A DNA stretch of 64,000 bases from Peristeroidobacter soli (GTDB taxonomy: Bacteria > Pseudomonadota > Gammaproteobacteria > Steroidobacterales > Steroidobacteraceae): NCBI RefSeq assembly GCF_004138485.1, contig NZ_RYEV01000003.1:744001-808000 (forward strand). Reading direction: 5' to 3'. The notes beneath the pieces are model-generated. The model searched no databases. It was not told where the DNA came from and saw nothing but the letters and a program-made list of their open reading frames with translations. Position 1 is the stretch's first letter. Each line of letters opens with the position of its first letter. This document shows, piece after piece, positions 1-9,292 of this stretch. Position numbers and translations under genes: made by a program.

Positions 1-1
1 C

Positions 2-469
2 CACATCCTGATGCCTCAGCGCAGTCTGCGCCGTGCCTTCGACGAGGCCGCGCTGAACGACATCGAGAAGGCAATTACCGACACCGAGAAGACCCACGGC
101 GGCGAGATTCGTATCGCGCTCGAAGCGAGCCTGGAGCCTGGCGAGTTGTTCAGCGACGTTTCGCCGCGTCAGCGCGCCTTGCAGGTCTTTTCCCAATTGG
201 GCGTGTGGGACACCGAACTGAACAATGGCGTGCTGATCTACGTCCTGTGGGCGGATCGTGACGTCGAGATCGTCGCCGATCGCGGCTTTAACGGCCGGGT
301 TAGCGCCCAGGAATGGAGCGACGTCTGCCAGCGCATGGAGCAGCTGTTCAGTCGGAGCTCGCCCTCCGCCGCCGTGCTCGCGGGCATTCAGGCCGCGGGC
401 GCGCTGATTTCGCGGCATTTCCCGGGCGGGGATCGCAACGAGCTGCCGGATCGGCCAGTGTTGCTGTGA
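2..469 (+). CDS. TPM-domain protein (5' end outside window)
   Basis: The reading frame resembles small TPM (Psb32/YgcG-type) domain proteins. Visible matches are the N-terminal RRAFDEAALNDIEKAI segment, GEIRIALE, and the NGVLIYVLWADRDVEIVADRGF core, typical of the family. The track starts at the ATG at 11, but the frame is open to the window edge. The preceding codons (H-I-L) continue the RHLL-type leader seen in relatives, so the true start is probably upstream. Relatives of this length are usually soluble or membrane-associated, often beside LemA and a longer TPM protein; that context lies outside the window. The biochemical role is not established. It is followed 48 bp later by the L,D-transpeptidase gene on the same strand. 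Confidence 0.75.
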   Translation, partial: HILMPQRSLRRAFDEAALNDIEKAITDTEKTHGGEIRIALEASLEPGELFSDVSPRQRALQVFSQLGVWDTELNNGVLIYVLWADRDVEIVADRGFNGRVSAQEWSDVCQRMEQLFSRSSPSAAVLAGIQAAGALISRHFPGGDRNELPDRPVLL

Positions 470-517
470 GCCCACGGAAATGGAAAAGCGTGGCCCAATG
501 AGGTAATAAGTACCCCT

Positions 518-1756
518 ATGAACCCGTCGATCCGTCCCGTCCTTGGCCGTCTGGTCTTGCTGGCCGCGGCCCTGGTAGCCGCCGGTTGCCAAGTCACCAA
601 ACCGGTCGAGCCGCCTCCGCCGCCGCCCGCGCCACCGCCGATCGAGGCGCCGGTCGCCACGCATACGTTCCGCTTCGATCCGAAGCATGACGAAGTGGTG
701 GGCGAGCTTCAGATCACTCACGTGCAGGGCGAGGACACGCTCTCGGACATCGCACGGCGCTTCAATGTCGGCTACGAGGAGATTCTGCGCGCCAACCCTG
801 GCGTCGATCCGTGGCTGCCGGGTGTCGGTCGCGAGATCGTCGTGCCGACTCAGTTCATCCTGCCGGATGCGCCTCGCGAAGGCTTGGTGGTAAATCTTGC
901 ACAGCTGCGCGTCTATTACTTTCCGAAGCCGGCCAAGCTGAAGAAGGGCGAAGTCGACGACGGCATGCGCACTGTCATCACGCATCCCATCGGCATCGGC
1001 AAGATCGGCTGGCAGACGCCGGAAGGCAGCACCAAGGTCGTCAGCAAGCAGAAAAATCCGACCTGGACGCCGCCGGTGTCGGTGCGCAAGGAGCACAAGG
1101 AGAACGGCGACCCGCTGCCGGCCCGTGTGCCGCCGGGCCCGGACAATCCGCTGGGCGCGTACAAGATGACGCTCGGCTGGCCGAGCTATCTGGTGCACGG
1201 TACGAACAAGCCTTACGGCGTCGGCATGCGCTCGAGCCACGGCTGCATTCGTTTCTATCCTGAAGACATCTCGGCGCTGTACGACCAGATTCCGGTCGGC
1301 ACCAAGGTGACCGTCGTCAACCAGCCGTTCGTGTTCGGCTGGCAGAAGGACGCGATGTATGTGCAGGTGTTCCCGGTGCTCGAGGATGATCAGCGTGAGC
1401 ATCCCAAGAGCGCCGAAGAATTGCTCACCGCCGGCATCAACGACCGGTTGTCGCAGAGGCTGCAGGAGCACGGCGCCGGTATCGATTCCGCGCTGCTGAA
1501 TCAGATCATCGCGCAGCCGCGTGGCATCGCCATGCCGATCTCGCGTAGGAATGTGACGGTCGAGACGTACCTCGCCGCCGCGCGCCACGTGGAGAACCGG
1601 GTGCCCGAGGGCGCGACCTGGAACTACACCGAAGAAGGTCTGTTTCTCGCCGAAGAATTCGAAGCGGTGCGCAACGGTCAGCCGTTGCCCAAGAAGACGC
1701 CGCCCAAAGTCAAAAAGACTGCCGCGAAGCCTGCTGGCGCCGCCAGCGGCTCCTGA
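518..1756 (+). CDS. L,D-transpeptidase lipoprotein with LysM domain (YkuD/ErfK family)
   Basis: A periplasmic peptidoglycan-remodelling enzyme that would form 3-3 crosslinks or attach lipoprotein to the wall. The N-terminus has a lipoprotein signal ending in VAAGC (lipidated Cys about residue 24), then a proline-rich linker. A LysM-like domain follows (about residues 68-115, GEDTLSDIARRFNVGYEEIL). The YkuD catalytic domain spans about residues 125-270 and carries the HG and SHGCIR motifs with nucleophile Cys243. The C-terminal 140 residues are an extension ending in a Lys/Pro/Ala-rich tail. At 412 residues it is longer than E. coli ErfK/YbiS (about 310). The start at 518 fits the signal peptide. 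Assignment to the family is firm; the exact substrate is not known. Confidence 0.9.
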   Translation: MNPSIRPVLGRLVLLAAALVAAGCQVTKPVEPPPPPPAPPPIEAPVATHTFRFDPKHDEVVGELQITHVQGEDTLSDIARRFNVGYEEILRANPGVDPWLPGVGREIVVPTQFILPDAPREGLVVNLAQLRVYYFPKPAKLKKGEVDDGMRTVITHPIGIGKIGWQTPEGSTKVVSKQKNPTWTPPVSVRKEHKENGDPLPARVPPGPDNPLGAYKMTLGWPSYLVHGTNKPYGVGMRSSHGCIRFYPEDISALYDQIPVGTKVTVVNQPFVFGWQKDAMYVQVFPVLEDDQREHPKSAEELLTAGINDRLSQRLQEHGAGIDSALLNQIIAQPRGIAMPISRRNVTVETYLAAARHVENRVPEGATWNYTEEGLFLAEEFEAVRNGQPLPKKTPPKVKKTAAKPAGAASGS

Positions 1757-1775
1757 TCCCAAGCTTTCCCTGCGA

Positions 1776-1807
1776 CCGGGCGCCCGCTTGAAGCGGTGGG
1801 CGTCCGG
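1776..1807 (+). terminator. Hairpin after the L,D-transpeptidase gene (possible terminator)
   Basis: A stem of about 10 bp with one G-T pair joins CCGGGCGCCC to GGGCGTCCGG, with an inner GCTTGAAGC mini-stem. It lies 20 bp after the stop of the L,D-transpeptidase gene. No T-run follows, so intrinsic termination is uncertain; it may slow polymerase or protect the mRNA 3' end. Confidence 0.35.
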
Positions 1808-1888
1808 CCGCATATCGTGCGCAGGTTAGCTGCGTTCGATGGTTCCGCGTGTCCCCAGCAATCGATCCACCGACCTAGAGTCATTCAC

Positions 1889-2773
1889 ATGAAACGCATA
1901 TTGCTGTTCGTCGCCACCAACGTGGCCATCCTGCTGGTTCTCAGCGTCACCCTGCGCCTGCTCGGCGTGGATCGCATCCTCAATGAGCAGGGCACCGGCC
2001 TGGATTTCAACAACCTGCTGATCTTCTCCGCCATCGTCGGCTTCAGCGGCTCGTTGATTTCGCTGGCGATCTCGAAGTTCGTCGCCAAGCAGAGCATGGG
2101 CGTGCGGGTGATCGAGCAGCCGGGCAACGCCACCGAAGCCTGGCTGGTCGAGACCGTGCGCAAGCAGGCCGAAGCCGCCGGCATCGGCATGCCTGAAGTC
2201 GGCATCTTCGATGCGCCCGACATGAACGCCTTCGCGACGGGCGCGAATCGCAACAATGCGCTCGTCGCGGTCAGCAGCGGGCTGTTGCGTGGCATGTCAC
2301 AACGCGAAGTCGAGGCGGTGCTCGCGCATGAAGTGAGCCACGTTGCCAACGGCGATATGGTGACGCTGACGTTGATCCAGGGTGTGGTGAACACGTTCGT
2401 CGTGTTCCTGTCGCGCGTGATCGGTTACACGGTCGATAAAGTCGTGTTCAAGACCGAGCGTGGCCACGGCCCGGCGTTCATGATCACGACCATCGTCGCG
2501 CAGCTGGTGCTGGGCATCCTCGCCAGCATGATCGTCATGTGGTTCTCGCGTCGTCGCGAGTTCCGTGCCGACGCGGGCGGCGCGACCCTGGCCGGTCGCG
2601 AGAACATGATCGGTGCGTTGGAACGGCTGCGTCATGGTCACTCCACGCCGCTGCCGGATTCGATGCAGGCCATGGGTATCAGCACCGAGAAGGCGCCCGG
2701 CGGTCTGAAGCGTCTGTTCATGACCCACCCGCCGCTGGAAGAGCGCATCGCCGCGTTACGTCAAGCTGCCTGA
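1889..2773 (+). CDS. htpX: Protease HtpX, membrane zinc metalloprotease (M48B)
   Basis: An inner-membrane, cytoplasm-facing zinc protease that works with FtsH in membrane protein quality control. Starting at [16 protein letters not shown] gives 294 residues, close to E. coli HtpX (293); the track's upstream start at 1796 adds an unlikely leader. Four membrane segments are visible (about residues 5-25, 35-57, 155-180 and 195-215). The zinc motif HEVSH begins near residue 147, and the third ligand Glu lies in the [12 protein letters not shown] segment after the fourth helix. The downstream GT4 gene is 243 bp away behind a strong hairpin, so htpX is probably monocistronic. Confidence 0.95.
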   Translation: MKRILLFVATNVAILLVLSVTLRLLGVDRILNEQGTGLDFNNLLIFSAIVGFSGSLISLAISKFVAKQSMGVRVIEQPGNATEAWLVETVRKQAEAAGIGMPEVGIFDAPDMNAFATGANRNNALVAVSSGLLRGMSQREVEAVLAHEVSHVANGDMVTLTLIQGVVNTFVVFLSRVIGYTVDKVVFKTERGHGPAFMITTIVAQLVLGILASMIVMWFSRRREFRADAGGATLAGRENMIGALERLRHGHSTPLPDSMQAMGISTEKAPGGLKRLFMTHPPLEERIAALRQAA

Positions 2774-2787
2774 TTATTCAGCCGGAA

Positions 2788-2939
2788 GACCCACCCCCTG
2801 GCCCCCTCCCGTGAACGGGAGGGGGTTTTATTTTTACGTTAGTGAAAAGATTTACCCCGTCCGTGTCCGGAGGGGTTGTCTCCAACGTGTCAAAAAGAAT
2901 TCCCCCTCCCGTGCACGGGAGGGGGCTAGGGGGTGGGTC
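2788..2939. repeat. REP-like inverted pair (BIME-type)
   Basis: Two near-identical copies of a roughly 26-bp unit, GACCCACCCCCTRGCCCCCT then CCCGTG, face each other about 150 bp apart. Each copy has its own 10-bp perfect stem, CCCCCTCCCG / CGGGAGGGGG, with loops TGAA (2802-2825) and TGCA (2902-2925). The spacer holds a third imperfect C-rich/G-rich palindrome (CCCCGTCCG...GGAGGGG). This arrangement of small extragenic palindromes in an intergenic gap is typical of REP/BIME elements. No other copy was noticed in this window. Confidence 0.7.
2802..2830 (+). terminator. Intrinsic terminator downstream of htpX
   Basis: The first REP-like palindrome has a 10-bp G/C stem with a TGAA tetraloop, followed directly by TTTTATTTTT. 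It therefore has the form of a rho-independent terminator for htpX, 28 bp after its stop codon. Confidence 0.7.
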
Positions 2940-3016
2940 TTTTGGCCTGACTTCTTCATCAGCCTGTCATCTAAACGCCATACGCTCCGCGCCATCGTTA
3001 AGCAACGAGTGCCGGC

Positions 3017-4213
3017 ATGCGCATCTTGATGATTTCGGATGTTTATTTTCCGCGCATCAATGGCGTTTCCACTTCGATCCAGACCTTCCGCCGGGGCCTG
3101 CACGCTGCCGGGCACGAGACGGTGCTGATCGCGCCGGAATATCCCGTCGAGTATTCGGACGCCGGCCAGGAGCCCATCATCCGCGTGCCGTCGCGTTACC
3201 TGCCGCGAGATCCCGAAGATCGCATCCTGCGACAGGACGCCCTCCGCAAGTTGCGACCTGAGCTGAAGCGCCGAGGTTTCGATCTGGTGCACATCCAGAC
3301 GCCGTTCATCGCTCACTACTACGGTGTCAGCGTCGCCAGGGAGCTCGGCATCCCGGTCATCGAGACGTATCACACGTACTTCGAAGAGTATCTGCATCAC
3401 TACGTGCCGCTGATTCCCCGCTCGGTGATGCGCTTCGTCGCGCGTCGCTTCACCGTGTCTCAATGCGCCGCGCTCGATGCGCTGGTGGTGCCGTCGCAGG
3501 CCATGCAGAAGGCGTTGGAAGACTACGGCGTGCGTTGTCCCATGCACATCATTCCCACCGGCATGGAGATGGAACGTTTCGCGAGCGGCGACGGCCGTCG
3601 GTTCCGCGAACGTCTGGGCATTCCGGCCGATCGGCCGACGCTGGTGCACGTCGGGCGCATCGCTCACGAAAAGAACATCGACTTCCTGTTGCGAATGTTT
3701 GCCCGGGTCGTGAAGAGCAAACCCGAGACCATGCTGGTCGTTGCCGGCGAGGGGCCCGCGCTCGAACACTGCAAGTCGTACGTCGAATCGTTGCAGCTGT
3801 CGGCCAGCGTTCGCTTCGTCGGTTACCTGTCGCGCGATCGCGAGCTGCCCGACTGTTATAACGCCGGCGACCTGTTCGTTTTCTCCTCGAAGACCGAGAC
3901 GCAAGGATTGGTGTTGCTGGAGGCGATGGCGTGCGGCACGCCGGTTGTTTCCACCGCGTACATGGGAACCGCCGACATCGTGAAGCCTGAGCGCGGTGCT
4001 CGCGTGGCACCGGACAACGAAGAAGGGTTCGCGAATCTGGTCGTCGAGCTGCTCAACGACCCGGCTCGCCGTCGTGCCATGACGGAGCAGGCGCGGGAGT
4101 ACGCCGCTACCTGGTCCGCCACGGCAATGGCCGGTCGGATGGCCGATCTCTACAAGTCGATGATGTCCACCGGCGGCGAGCGCCTGGCCACGGCCAACAG
4201 CGCCCGCTATTAA
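3017..4213 (+). CDS. Glycosyltransferase family 4 (GT-B)
   Basis: A retaining GT4 glycosyltransferase of the MgtA/alpha-mannosyltransferase style, probably acting on a membrane lipid or cell-surface glycan from the cytoplasmic face. The N-terminal domain opens with RILMISDVYFPRINGVSTSI, the typical acceptor-domain start with the glycine-rich loop. The C-terminal donor-binding domain has VHVGRIAHEKNIDFLL and the nucleotide-sugar motif ETQGLVLLEAMACGTPVVS (E-x7-E, near residue 294). At 398 residues it has normal family length and no signal peptide. It stands alone: the REP pair lies upstream and the convergent S9 peptidase gene ends 17 bp downstream. The sugar and acceptor cannot be read from the sequence. 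Confidence 0.85.
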   Translation: MRILMISDVYFPRINGVSTSIQTFRRGLHAAGHETVLIAPEYPVEYSDAGQEPIIRVPSRYLPRDPEDRILRQDALRKLRPELKRRGFDLVHIQTPFIAHYYGVSVARELGIPVIETYHTYFEEYLHHYVPLIPRSVMRFVARRFTVSQCAALDALVVPSQAMQKALEDYGVRCPMHIIPTGMEMERFASGDGRRFRERLGIPADRPTLVHVGRIAHEKNIDFLLRMFARVVKSKPETMLVVAGEGPALEHCKSYVESLQLSASVRFVGYLSRDRELPDCYNAGDLFVFSSKTETQGLVLLEAMACGTPVVSTAYMGTADIVKPERGARVAPDNEEGFANLVVELLNDPARRRAMTEQAREYAATWSATAMAGRMADLYKSMMSTGGERLATANSARY

Positions 4214-4228
4214 ACGGTCAATGGGGCA

Positions 4229-4245
4229 CGTCACTTCATGTGACG
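4229..4245. terminator. Small hairpin between convergent genes
   Basis: CGTCAC-TTCAT-GTGACG forms a 6-bp stem overlapping the stop codon of the S9 peptidase gene, 16 bp after the glycosyltransferase stop. It is a possible weak bidirectional terminator with no clear T-run. Confidence 0.25.
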
Positions 4246-6558
4246 ATCCAGAAATTCGAGCATGCGCCGAGCCGCATCCACGGCGTTGGGCAGCGACCAT
4301 CCGGTGACGGCATGTCCTTCGCCCGCATACTCCGCCAACTCGACTGTCTGGCCGAGCCGCTCCAGCGCATTGAACATCTTTCGAGCATCCTCCACCTGGC
4401 AGATGTAGTCGCTCTGTCCGTGAAGCATCAGTAGTGGGGTGTGAATGCGATCCGCGCGGTAGTACGGCGAATTGTTCAGATAGCGTTGCAGGTCGCTCCA
4501 GGGGGGAGCGCCCATGCGTCCCTGTCCTGTTTCAGACCAGCGAGCCCCACTCATGCCGCGCTTGTCCATCCAGGAATAATGGCTCGGCAAATCATATATG
4601 CCCGCGATCGCGACACCAGCGCGAAACAGGCCAGTGCCCGTGAGCACGGAGGCCGCGCCATATCCGCCATAGGACTGTCCGCTCACCGCCACGCGATGGA
4701 TGTCTGTGTAGCCGAGATCTGCCGCGCGATAGACCTGCGGAATCAGCGCATCGACCATCTCCGCAATCGGATTTCCCGCCTTTCCATCAGGTCCGATCGG
4801 CAACTCGGCAAGTAACACGGCGTAGCCGCGCGTCGTCAGCAGCGAGACGGGAATTGTTGAAGGTGCGCCACCGCCGAATTCCGCGGCGGCTCCGGACACC
4901 TTGCTGCCGGGATACAGAAACACCACCGTCGGTAAACGATCGCCGCGCTTCGCTCCGGCCGGCAGCAGAATAGACGTCGTCACCTGCGTAACGGAACCAT
5001 CGAACAGCGGTACTGTGGTTTGAAATGTCTGCGCCGTTCCGAATCGAATACCGGCCAGGCGAGGCTCCATGTCGGACAGTCGTTCCTTACCGCCGAAATT
5101 CGCTGCAAACCGGTAATAGTCCACCGGGGTGTTCAGATCCTCGAACGCAGCGACGAAGGCGCCGTGATCGCGCGTAGCCCCGGCAGGCTGCAGCTTTGCG
5201 AGGCCTTGCCACAGCGTCGTGGATTTGCCGGAGCGCAGATCGATACGCAACACCACCGTTTGCGCAGACTGATCGCGGGCCTGAAGCGTGATCGAGTCCG
5301 CCCGTGGTTGCCACGCGACCGAGCGACCGTGGCGAAGCACGCTCTGCAGGATCAAACCCTCCGGCAGGTCGACGATCCGCGGCTCAGCGCCGTTCAGCGG
5401 AACGATCGCCAACGCACGCGGATGTGGATTGCGGTAGTCGTTCAGATCCACCGACTTCACGCCGACGATGACCGCATCGCCATCGCGAGTCACCACGATC
5501 GGTTGTACCGTCACATCCGTGAGCTGCGCCGCCAGTTCGCGCGGCGCGCTGTTTGCATTGGCCAGGTCGATCGTCCACAGCTTTTTATCCTGCACCCAGA
5601 ACAACTGATCACGGCTGGGATGCCAGGCATAGGCATCCAGGAAGTAGTTGCTCGTCGTCACTGAGTGATCCGACACGATCACGCGAGGCAGGCCGCCAGA
5701 GACCGGCACCACGGCGATGTCATGAAACATCGTGCTCTGAACCGCGCTCGAGGTACGAAACACACTCAGATACGCCAACCACTTTCCGGTGGGAGACAGC
5801 TGCGAAACGCTCGGCATCGGGGTCGTATCCGCGGGCACGACGATGCGAACTCGTCCGCTCGCGAGATCGATCGCGCCGATGCCGGCATTGCTCTCGCGAT
5901 TGAAATGCGCCTGAACGGCACCGTCGCCCGCGGAGCTCGCACGTTCAGAAGACGCATCACCGCCCGCGCGATGAACGATCACCTCCGCGCCGCCGTCGGA
6001 TGTCTTGGGTTGCAGAGCGTCGGGCGGGGCCGGCGACACCTCGGTTGCAAGCGGCACGAACAGGGTCTTGCCATCCTCGCTCCATTGCGCGGCATCGCCC
6101 TCCCACAGCATGGGTTTGATCGCGACCGGACTCACCCGATGCGATTCGGCCTTCGCCAGATCGTGCACCCACAGGTTCACGACACCCTCCACATCGCAGT
6201 AGAAGGCCAGCTGCCTGTCGTCCGGTGAGAACACGGGACGCCAGCAGTTCGCGCCCTGCGGCCCGACCGGAGTGCGTCGCTGTCCCTTTGTCTCTGCAAC
6301 GAAAACGGCATTGCCAACAGCGAGCGCGGGCGTACCCGTTGCAGTAAATCTCCCTTCGGCAGGACTTTTCGGCGGTGGGGTATGCACGGTGTACGCAAGC
6401 AAGCGCCCGTCGGCCGATAGCGATGGCCGATCGTCGTAGGCCTCGGACGAACGACTGAATGCCAGCTCGAACGGCATGGGCGCCGCTGCCTGACTTTGCT
6501 GATACGCGAGCAACAGCGTGCTCAGCAGCGCACCCAGTGCGCCGATACGATCTCGCAT
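4231..6558 (-). CDS. S9 family prolyl-oligopeptidase-like serine peptidase, exported
   Basis: A secreted alpha/beta-hydrolase peptidase likely to cleave short peptides in the periplasm. A Sec signal ends near QSQAAAP. Residues about 30-500 form WD40/beta-propeller-like repeats (RPVFSPDDRQLAFY, LSPTGKWLAYLS and others). The C-terminal catalytic domain has the nucleophile elbow VSGQSYGGYGA (Ser629), the acid in HGQSDYIC and the base in EGHAVTG. Its length of 775 residues is normal for DPP4/acylaminoacyl-peptidase relatives. The start is only 10 bp after the TonB receptor stop, so it is probably the last gene of the sigma-FecR-receptor-peptidase operon. The likely job, inferred from context, is digesting the peptide substrate that the receptor imports. 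Confidence 0.9.
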   Translation of the reverse strand: MRDRIGALGALLSTLLLAYQQSQAAAPMPFELAFSRSSEAYDDRPSLSADGRLLAYTVHTPPPKSPAEGRFTATGTPALAVGNAVFVAETKGQRRTPVGPQGANCWRPVFSPDDRQLAFYCDVEGVVNLWVHDLAKAESHRVSPVAIKPMLWEGDAAQWSEDGKTLFVPLATEVSPAPPDALQPKTSDGGAEVIVHRAGGDASSERASSAGDGAVQAHFNRESNAGIGAIDLASGRVRIVVPADTTPMPSVSQLSPTGKWLAYLSVFRTSSAVQSTMFHDIAVVPVSGGLPRVIVSDHSVTTSNYFLDAYAWHPSRDQLFWVQDKKLWTIDLANANSAPRELAAQLTDVTVQPIVVTRDGDAVIVGVKSVDLNDYRNPHPRALAIVPLNGAEPRIVDLPEGLILQSVLRHGRSVAWQPRADSITLQARDQSAQTVVLRIDLRSGKSTTLWQGLAKLQPAGATRDHGAFVAAFEDLNTPVDYYRFAANFGGKERLSDMEPRLAGIRFGTAQTFQTTVPLFDGSVTQVTTSILLPAGAKRGDRLPTVVFLYPGSKVSGAAAEFGGGAPSTIPVSLLTTRGYAVLLAELPIGPDGKAGNPIAEMVDALIPQVYRAADLGYTDIHRVAVSGQSYGGYGAASVLTGTGLFRAGVAIAGIYDLPSHYSWMDKRGMSGARWSETGQGRMGAPPWSDLQRYLNNSPYYRADRIHTPLLMLHGQSDYICQVEDARKMFNALERLGQTVELAEYAGEGHAVTGWSLPNAVDAARRMLEFLDRHMK

Positions 6559-6568
6559 GATCCTTACC

Positions 6569-9208
6569 TCAGAACGATTTGGTGAGTTTCAGGCTGACGA
6601 AGCGCCCGAGCGGGCTGGCATTCGTGGAGTCGTAATTGAGTCCCGGATAGCCCGAGGTGAACAGCACGAACGGCGGATCCCGATCGAGAATGTTCTGACC
6701 GGACAACACGACGCTGAAGCGGCCCAGCGCGCCATCGCCAGGACTCTCGTAGGCCATCTGGGCATCCAGCGTGGTCCAGGATGAAACATGCGGTGCGCTG
6801 GGTTCGTAGATATTGTCCGAACCACCGACGTAGTTCGCCGCGCCGGTGAATGACCAGGAACCCAGCATCCAAGTTGCGCCCAACCGCGCGCGAACATGCG
6901 GAGGCGCGAACACGGTGCCGGCAAGCTCCTCCACCGGCGATGCGCTCGTCAGGCGCTGGCGCAATTTTAGATACATGCCGTTGACGAACGACGTGAGCGT
7001 ACCGCTGCCGAGTGCCGTGGAATACTCGACGCTTGCGTTCACACCGGACGCGTTCTGATACGCGGCATTGTTCGGTCGTGCGTCGACGATCGCCGCGATG
7101 AGGGAAGGGTCGTAAGGCAACCCTGTGTAGTTGATGAAGGTGCCGGCGTTGTTCAGTACCTCCTGCTGCAACTCCGTCGATGGGTTCCGGGTGACCAGCG
7201 GTGCATCGGCCGGGTTCACCAGCGCCGTGCGATAAGACGCGAGATTCTTGATGACGTGACTGTAGCGGATGCTGAAATAACCCAGGGCCATGTGCAGCGG
7301 GGGCAGGGCGCTGGGGGAATAATCGAGGCCCGCGGACCAGGTGCGCGCCGTTTGCGGATCCAGATCCGGATTGCCGATCAATCGAATCAGATTGTACGAA
7401 GTGCCGGTGGCCGATTGGTCGTCGGGGAGCCGATTCATCACCAGGAATTCCGGCGCCAATGTGTCGTCCAGCAGCGGTGCGTGAAACGACCGGCCCCACG
7501 AGCCGCGCAACGTCAGGTCCGACGTCGGCTCATACACCAGGCCGACTTTCGGCACCGTGCTGTCGCCGAAATCGGAATAGTGCTCGAAGCGGCCGCTGAC
7601 ACTCAGGTCCAGGCGATTCAGGCCGGGCCGGCTCATCGGCGTCACCAGCGGAACATGCAACTCGCCGAACGCGTACGACACCGTTCTGTCGCCATCGGCC
7701 GTGGCATCTTGATAGTACGTATCGCGCCGGTGACCGCCGCCCACGGCCAGACGCGCGACGCCAGTCGGCAGGGTCAGCAACGCTCCATCCGCATTGGCTT
7801 CGAAAGTGCGCGATTCGCCGCTATAGGCATATTCGAAATCGATCGGGACCTGGAGTTGATCGGTGGAATGTTTGGAATCCGTGGCGAAGAGCGTGCCGTG
7901 CCAGGACTCCGAGAAGTCCAGGTTCGCGCCGATCGTCACATAGTGCTGCTTCACCTGCGCGGTTGTCGTGTATGGAGTGGCGCCCACATACGATGTGATC
8001 TGCGACCTCACCCACCGATCGGTGTAGTAACCCTCGGCGAACACAGATACGGCAGCACTGATGTCCTGATGCGCAGATCCGAAGAACGAGTTTCGATTCG
8101 ACGCTGGCAGCAGCGTGTCCGGTCTCGGCGCTTCGAGCGTGAAGTCGCGTTGATCCGACTGCACATCGCCTTGATGCGAATAGCTGTAGTCGAAGATGAC
8201 ACCGCCGCCCTGCCATGAAGTACCGACCAGCTGGCTGAAGCCCGTTTCGAAGGCGCCGCCCTGGGTTGCACCACCCACGATCCCGCTGGTCACTGCGCCG
8301 TCGAAGTCCTGTTTCAGGATGATGTTGACCACGCCCGCAACGGCATCCGATCCGTAGACCGCGGAGCTGCCGTCCGGAACGACCTCGATGCGCTCGATGA
8401 CCTCCAGCGGAATGGGCGTTATGTCGACCGCGCCGCCGTTGCCTTCCGGCAGACGCCGCCCGTTCACGAGTGTCAACGTGGAGGTCGGGCCAAGCCCGAA
8501 CAGATTGGGAGCCGATCCACCCGAGGGTTGTTGTAACTGATTCGGCGCGGAGTTGGTCATCAGCGCGGGATTGCTGCCGCCACCGTAGTTTTGCGGGATG
8601 GTGCGGATGACATCGCCGACGGCTGTGTAGCCTGTCGCCTGGATGGCTTGCCGATCCAGGACGATTAGCGACGCGGCAGGTGTCACGCCGCGGATATGGC
8701 TGCCCGTCACTACAACTTCATCGACAGAGCTGGCGGTGGGCTTCGATGCGTCGACGGATTCTTCCGCGCGGGGCTCGGCGACATCGCTCGCCTGCGCGAG
8801 TCGCAACCGATTCCAGAATGTGAGTTCTGCCGGCTCCGGCAACCTTGCCCCCGTCGAAGCTTTCTCCCGCGAAGGTTTGTTGGTTGCGTCCATCCGGCGT
8901 ATCGAAATCGTTCGCTCGTTCACGTAAACGTAGGTGAGCCCGGTGTCTTGCAGCAGATTCTGCAAGGCCTCTTCCGCGGATGCTCCTGCTTGCACGCCAT
9001 GCGATGACAGGCCGACGGCGAGCTCCGCTCGATAGACGAGTTGTATGCCCGTCATCTTCGCGAAGTCATCGAGCGCATCTGCCAGAGGTTGCGGCGGAAG
9101 TGCGCGCGGCAGCCCTCCGGCGATCGCCAGCGCGCTGTTGAATACAGCGACGGTGCTTAGAAGGAGCGAAGCGCGCACGAAGGTGCGAACCAGACTGCGA
9201 TTGGACAC
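6569..9208 (-). CDS. TonB-dependent receptor with N-terminal STN signalling domain
   Basis: An outer-membrane active transporter that also signals to an anti-sigma factor. After a signal peptide ending near ALAIAGG, residues about 35-105 form a secretin/TonB N-terminal (STN) domain (PQPLADALDDFAKMTGIQLVYR). The TonB-box-like DEVVVTGSHIRG follows, then the plug (SSAVYGSDAVAGVVNIILK) and a long beta-barrel ending in the aromatic terminus KLTKSF. It uses a GTG start with GGGAGG four bases upstream. The FecA-like layout, with fecI- and fecR-type genes upstream, indicates surface-signalling control. The ligand is unknown; the S9 peptidase downstream suggests a peptide rather than an iron chelate. 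Confidence 0.92.
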   Translation of the reverse strand: MSNRSLVRTFVRASLLLSTVAVFNSALAIAGGLPRALPPQPLADALDDFAKMTGIQLVYRAELAVGLSSHGVQAGASAEEALQNLLQDTGLTYVYVNERTISIRRMDATNKPSREKASTGARLPEPAELTFWNRLRLAQASDVAEPRAEESVDASKPTASSVDEVVVTGSHIRGVTPAASLIVLDRQAIQATGYTAVGDVIRTIPQNYGGGSNPALMTNSAPNQLQQPSGGSAPNLFGLGPTSTLTLVNGRRLPEGNGGAVDITPIPLEVIERIEVVPDGSSAVYGSDAVAGVVNIILKQDFDGAVTSGIVGGATQGGAFETGFSQLVGTSWQGGGVIFDYSYSHQGDVQSDQRDFTLEAPRPDTLLPASNRNSFFGSAHQDISAAVSVFAEGYYTDRWVRSQITSYVGATPYTTTAQVKQHYVTIGANLDFSESWHGTLFATDSKHSTDQLQVPIDFEYAYSGESRTFEANADGALLTLPTGVARLAVGGGHRRDTYYQDATADGDRTVSYAFGELHVPLVTPMSRPGLNRLDLSVSGRFEHYSDFGDSTVPKVGLVYEPTSDLTLRGSWGRSFHAPLLDDTLAPEFLVMNRLPDDQSATGTSYNLIRLIGNPDLDPQTARTWSAGLDYSPSALPPLHMALGYFSIRYSHVIKNLASYRTALVNPADAPLVTRNPSTELQQEVLNNAGTFINYTGLPYDPSLIAAIVDARPNNAAYQNASGVNASVEYSTALGSGTLTSFVNGMYLKLRQRLTSASPVEELAGTVFAPPHVRARLGATWMLGSWSFTGAANYVGGSDNIYEPSAPHVSSWTTLDAQMAYESPGDGALGRFSVVLSGQNILDRDPPFVLFTSGYPGLNYDSTNASPLGRFVSLKLTKSF

Positions 9209-9223
9209 GAGGCCTCCCGGATG

Positions 9224-9243
9224 TGTGACGAATTGACGTCACA
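9224..9243. promoter_or_regulatory. Inverted repeat upstream of the TonB receptor
   Basis: TGTGACG-AATTGA-CGTCACA is a perfect 7-bp dyad with a 6-bp spacer, 16 bp before the receptor's GTG start. It could be an operator or an mRNA hairpin near the ribosome binding site. The spacing does not fit a CRP site (TGTGA-N6-TCACA), since here the half-sites are 10 bases apart. Confidence 0.35.
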
Positions 9244-9292
9244 TTTGTGTTGTTCATCCGAAAGAGGGAGCCGAATCGAAATACGGGCACCT

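Noticed and set aside
2852-4300. 482-residue minus-strand ORF opposite the glycosyltransferase
   Set aside because: Antisense shadow of a clear GT4 gene; low-complexity Arg/His/Gly-rich translation.
9224-9243. CRP-like site suggested by TGTGA...TCACA
   Set aside because: The half-sites are separated by 10 bases rather than 6, so it does not fit CRP.
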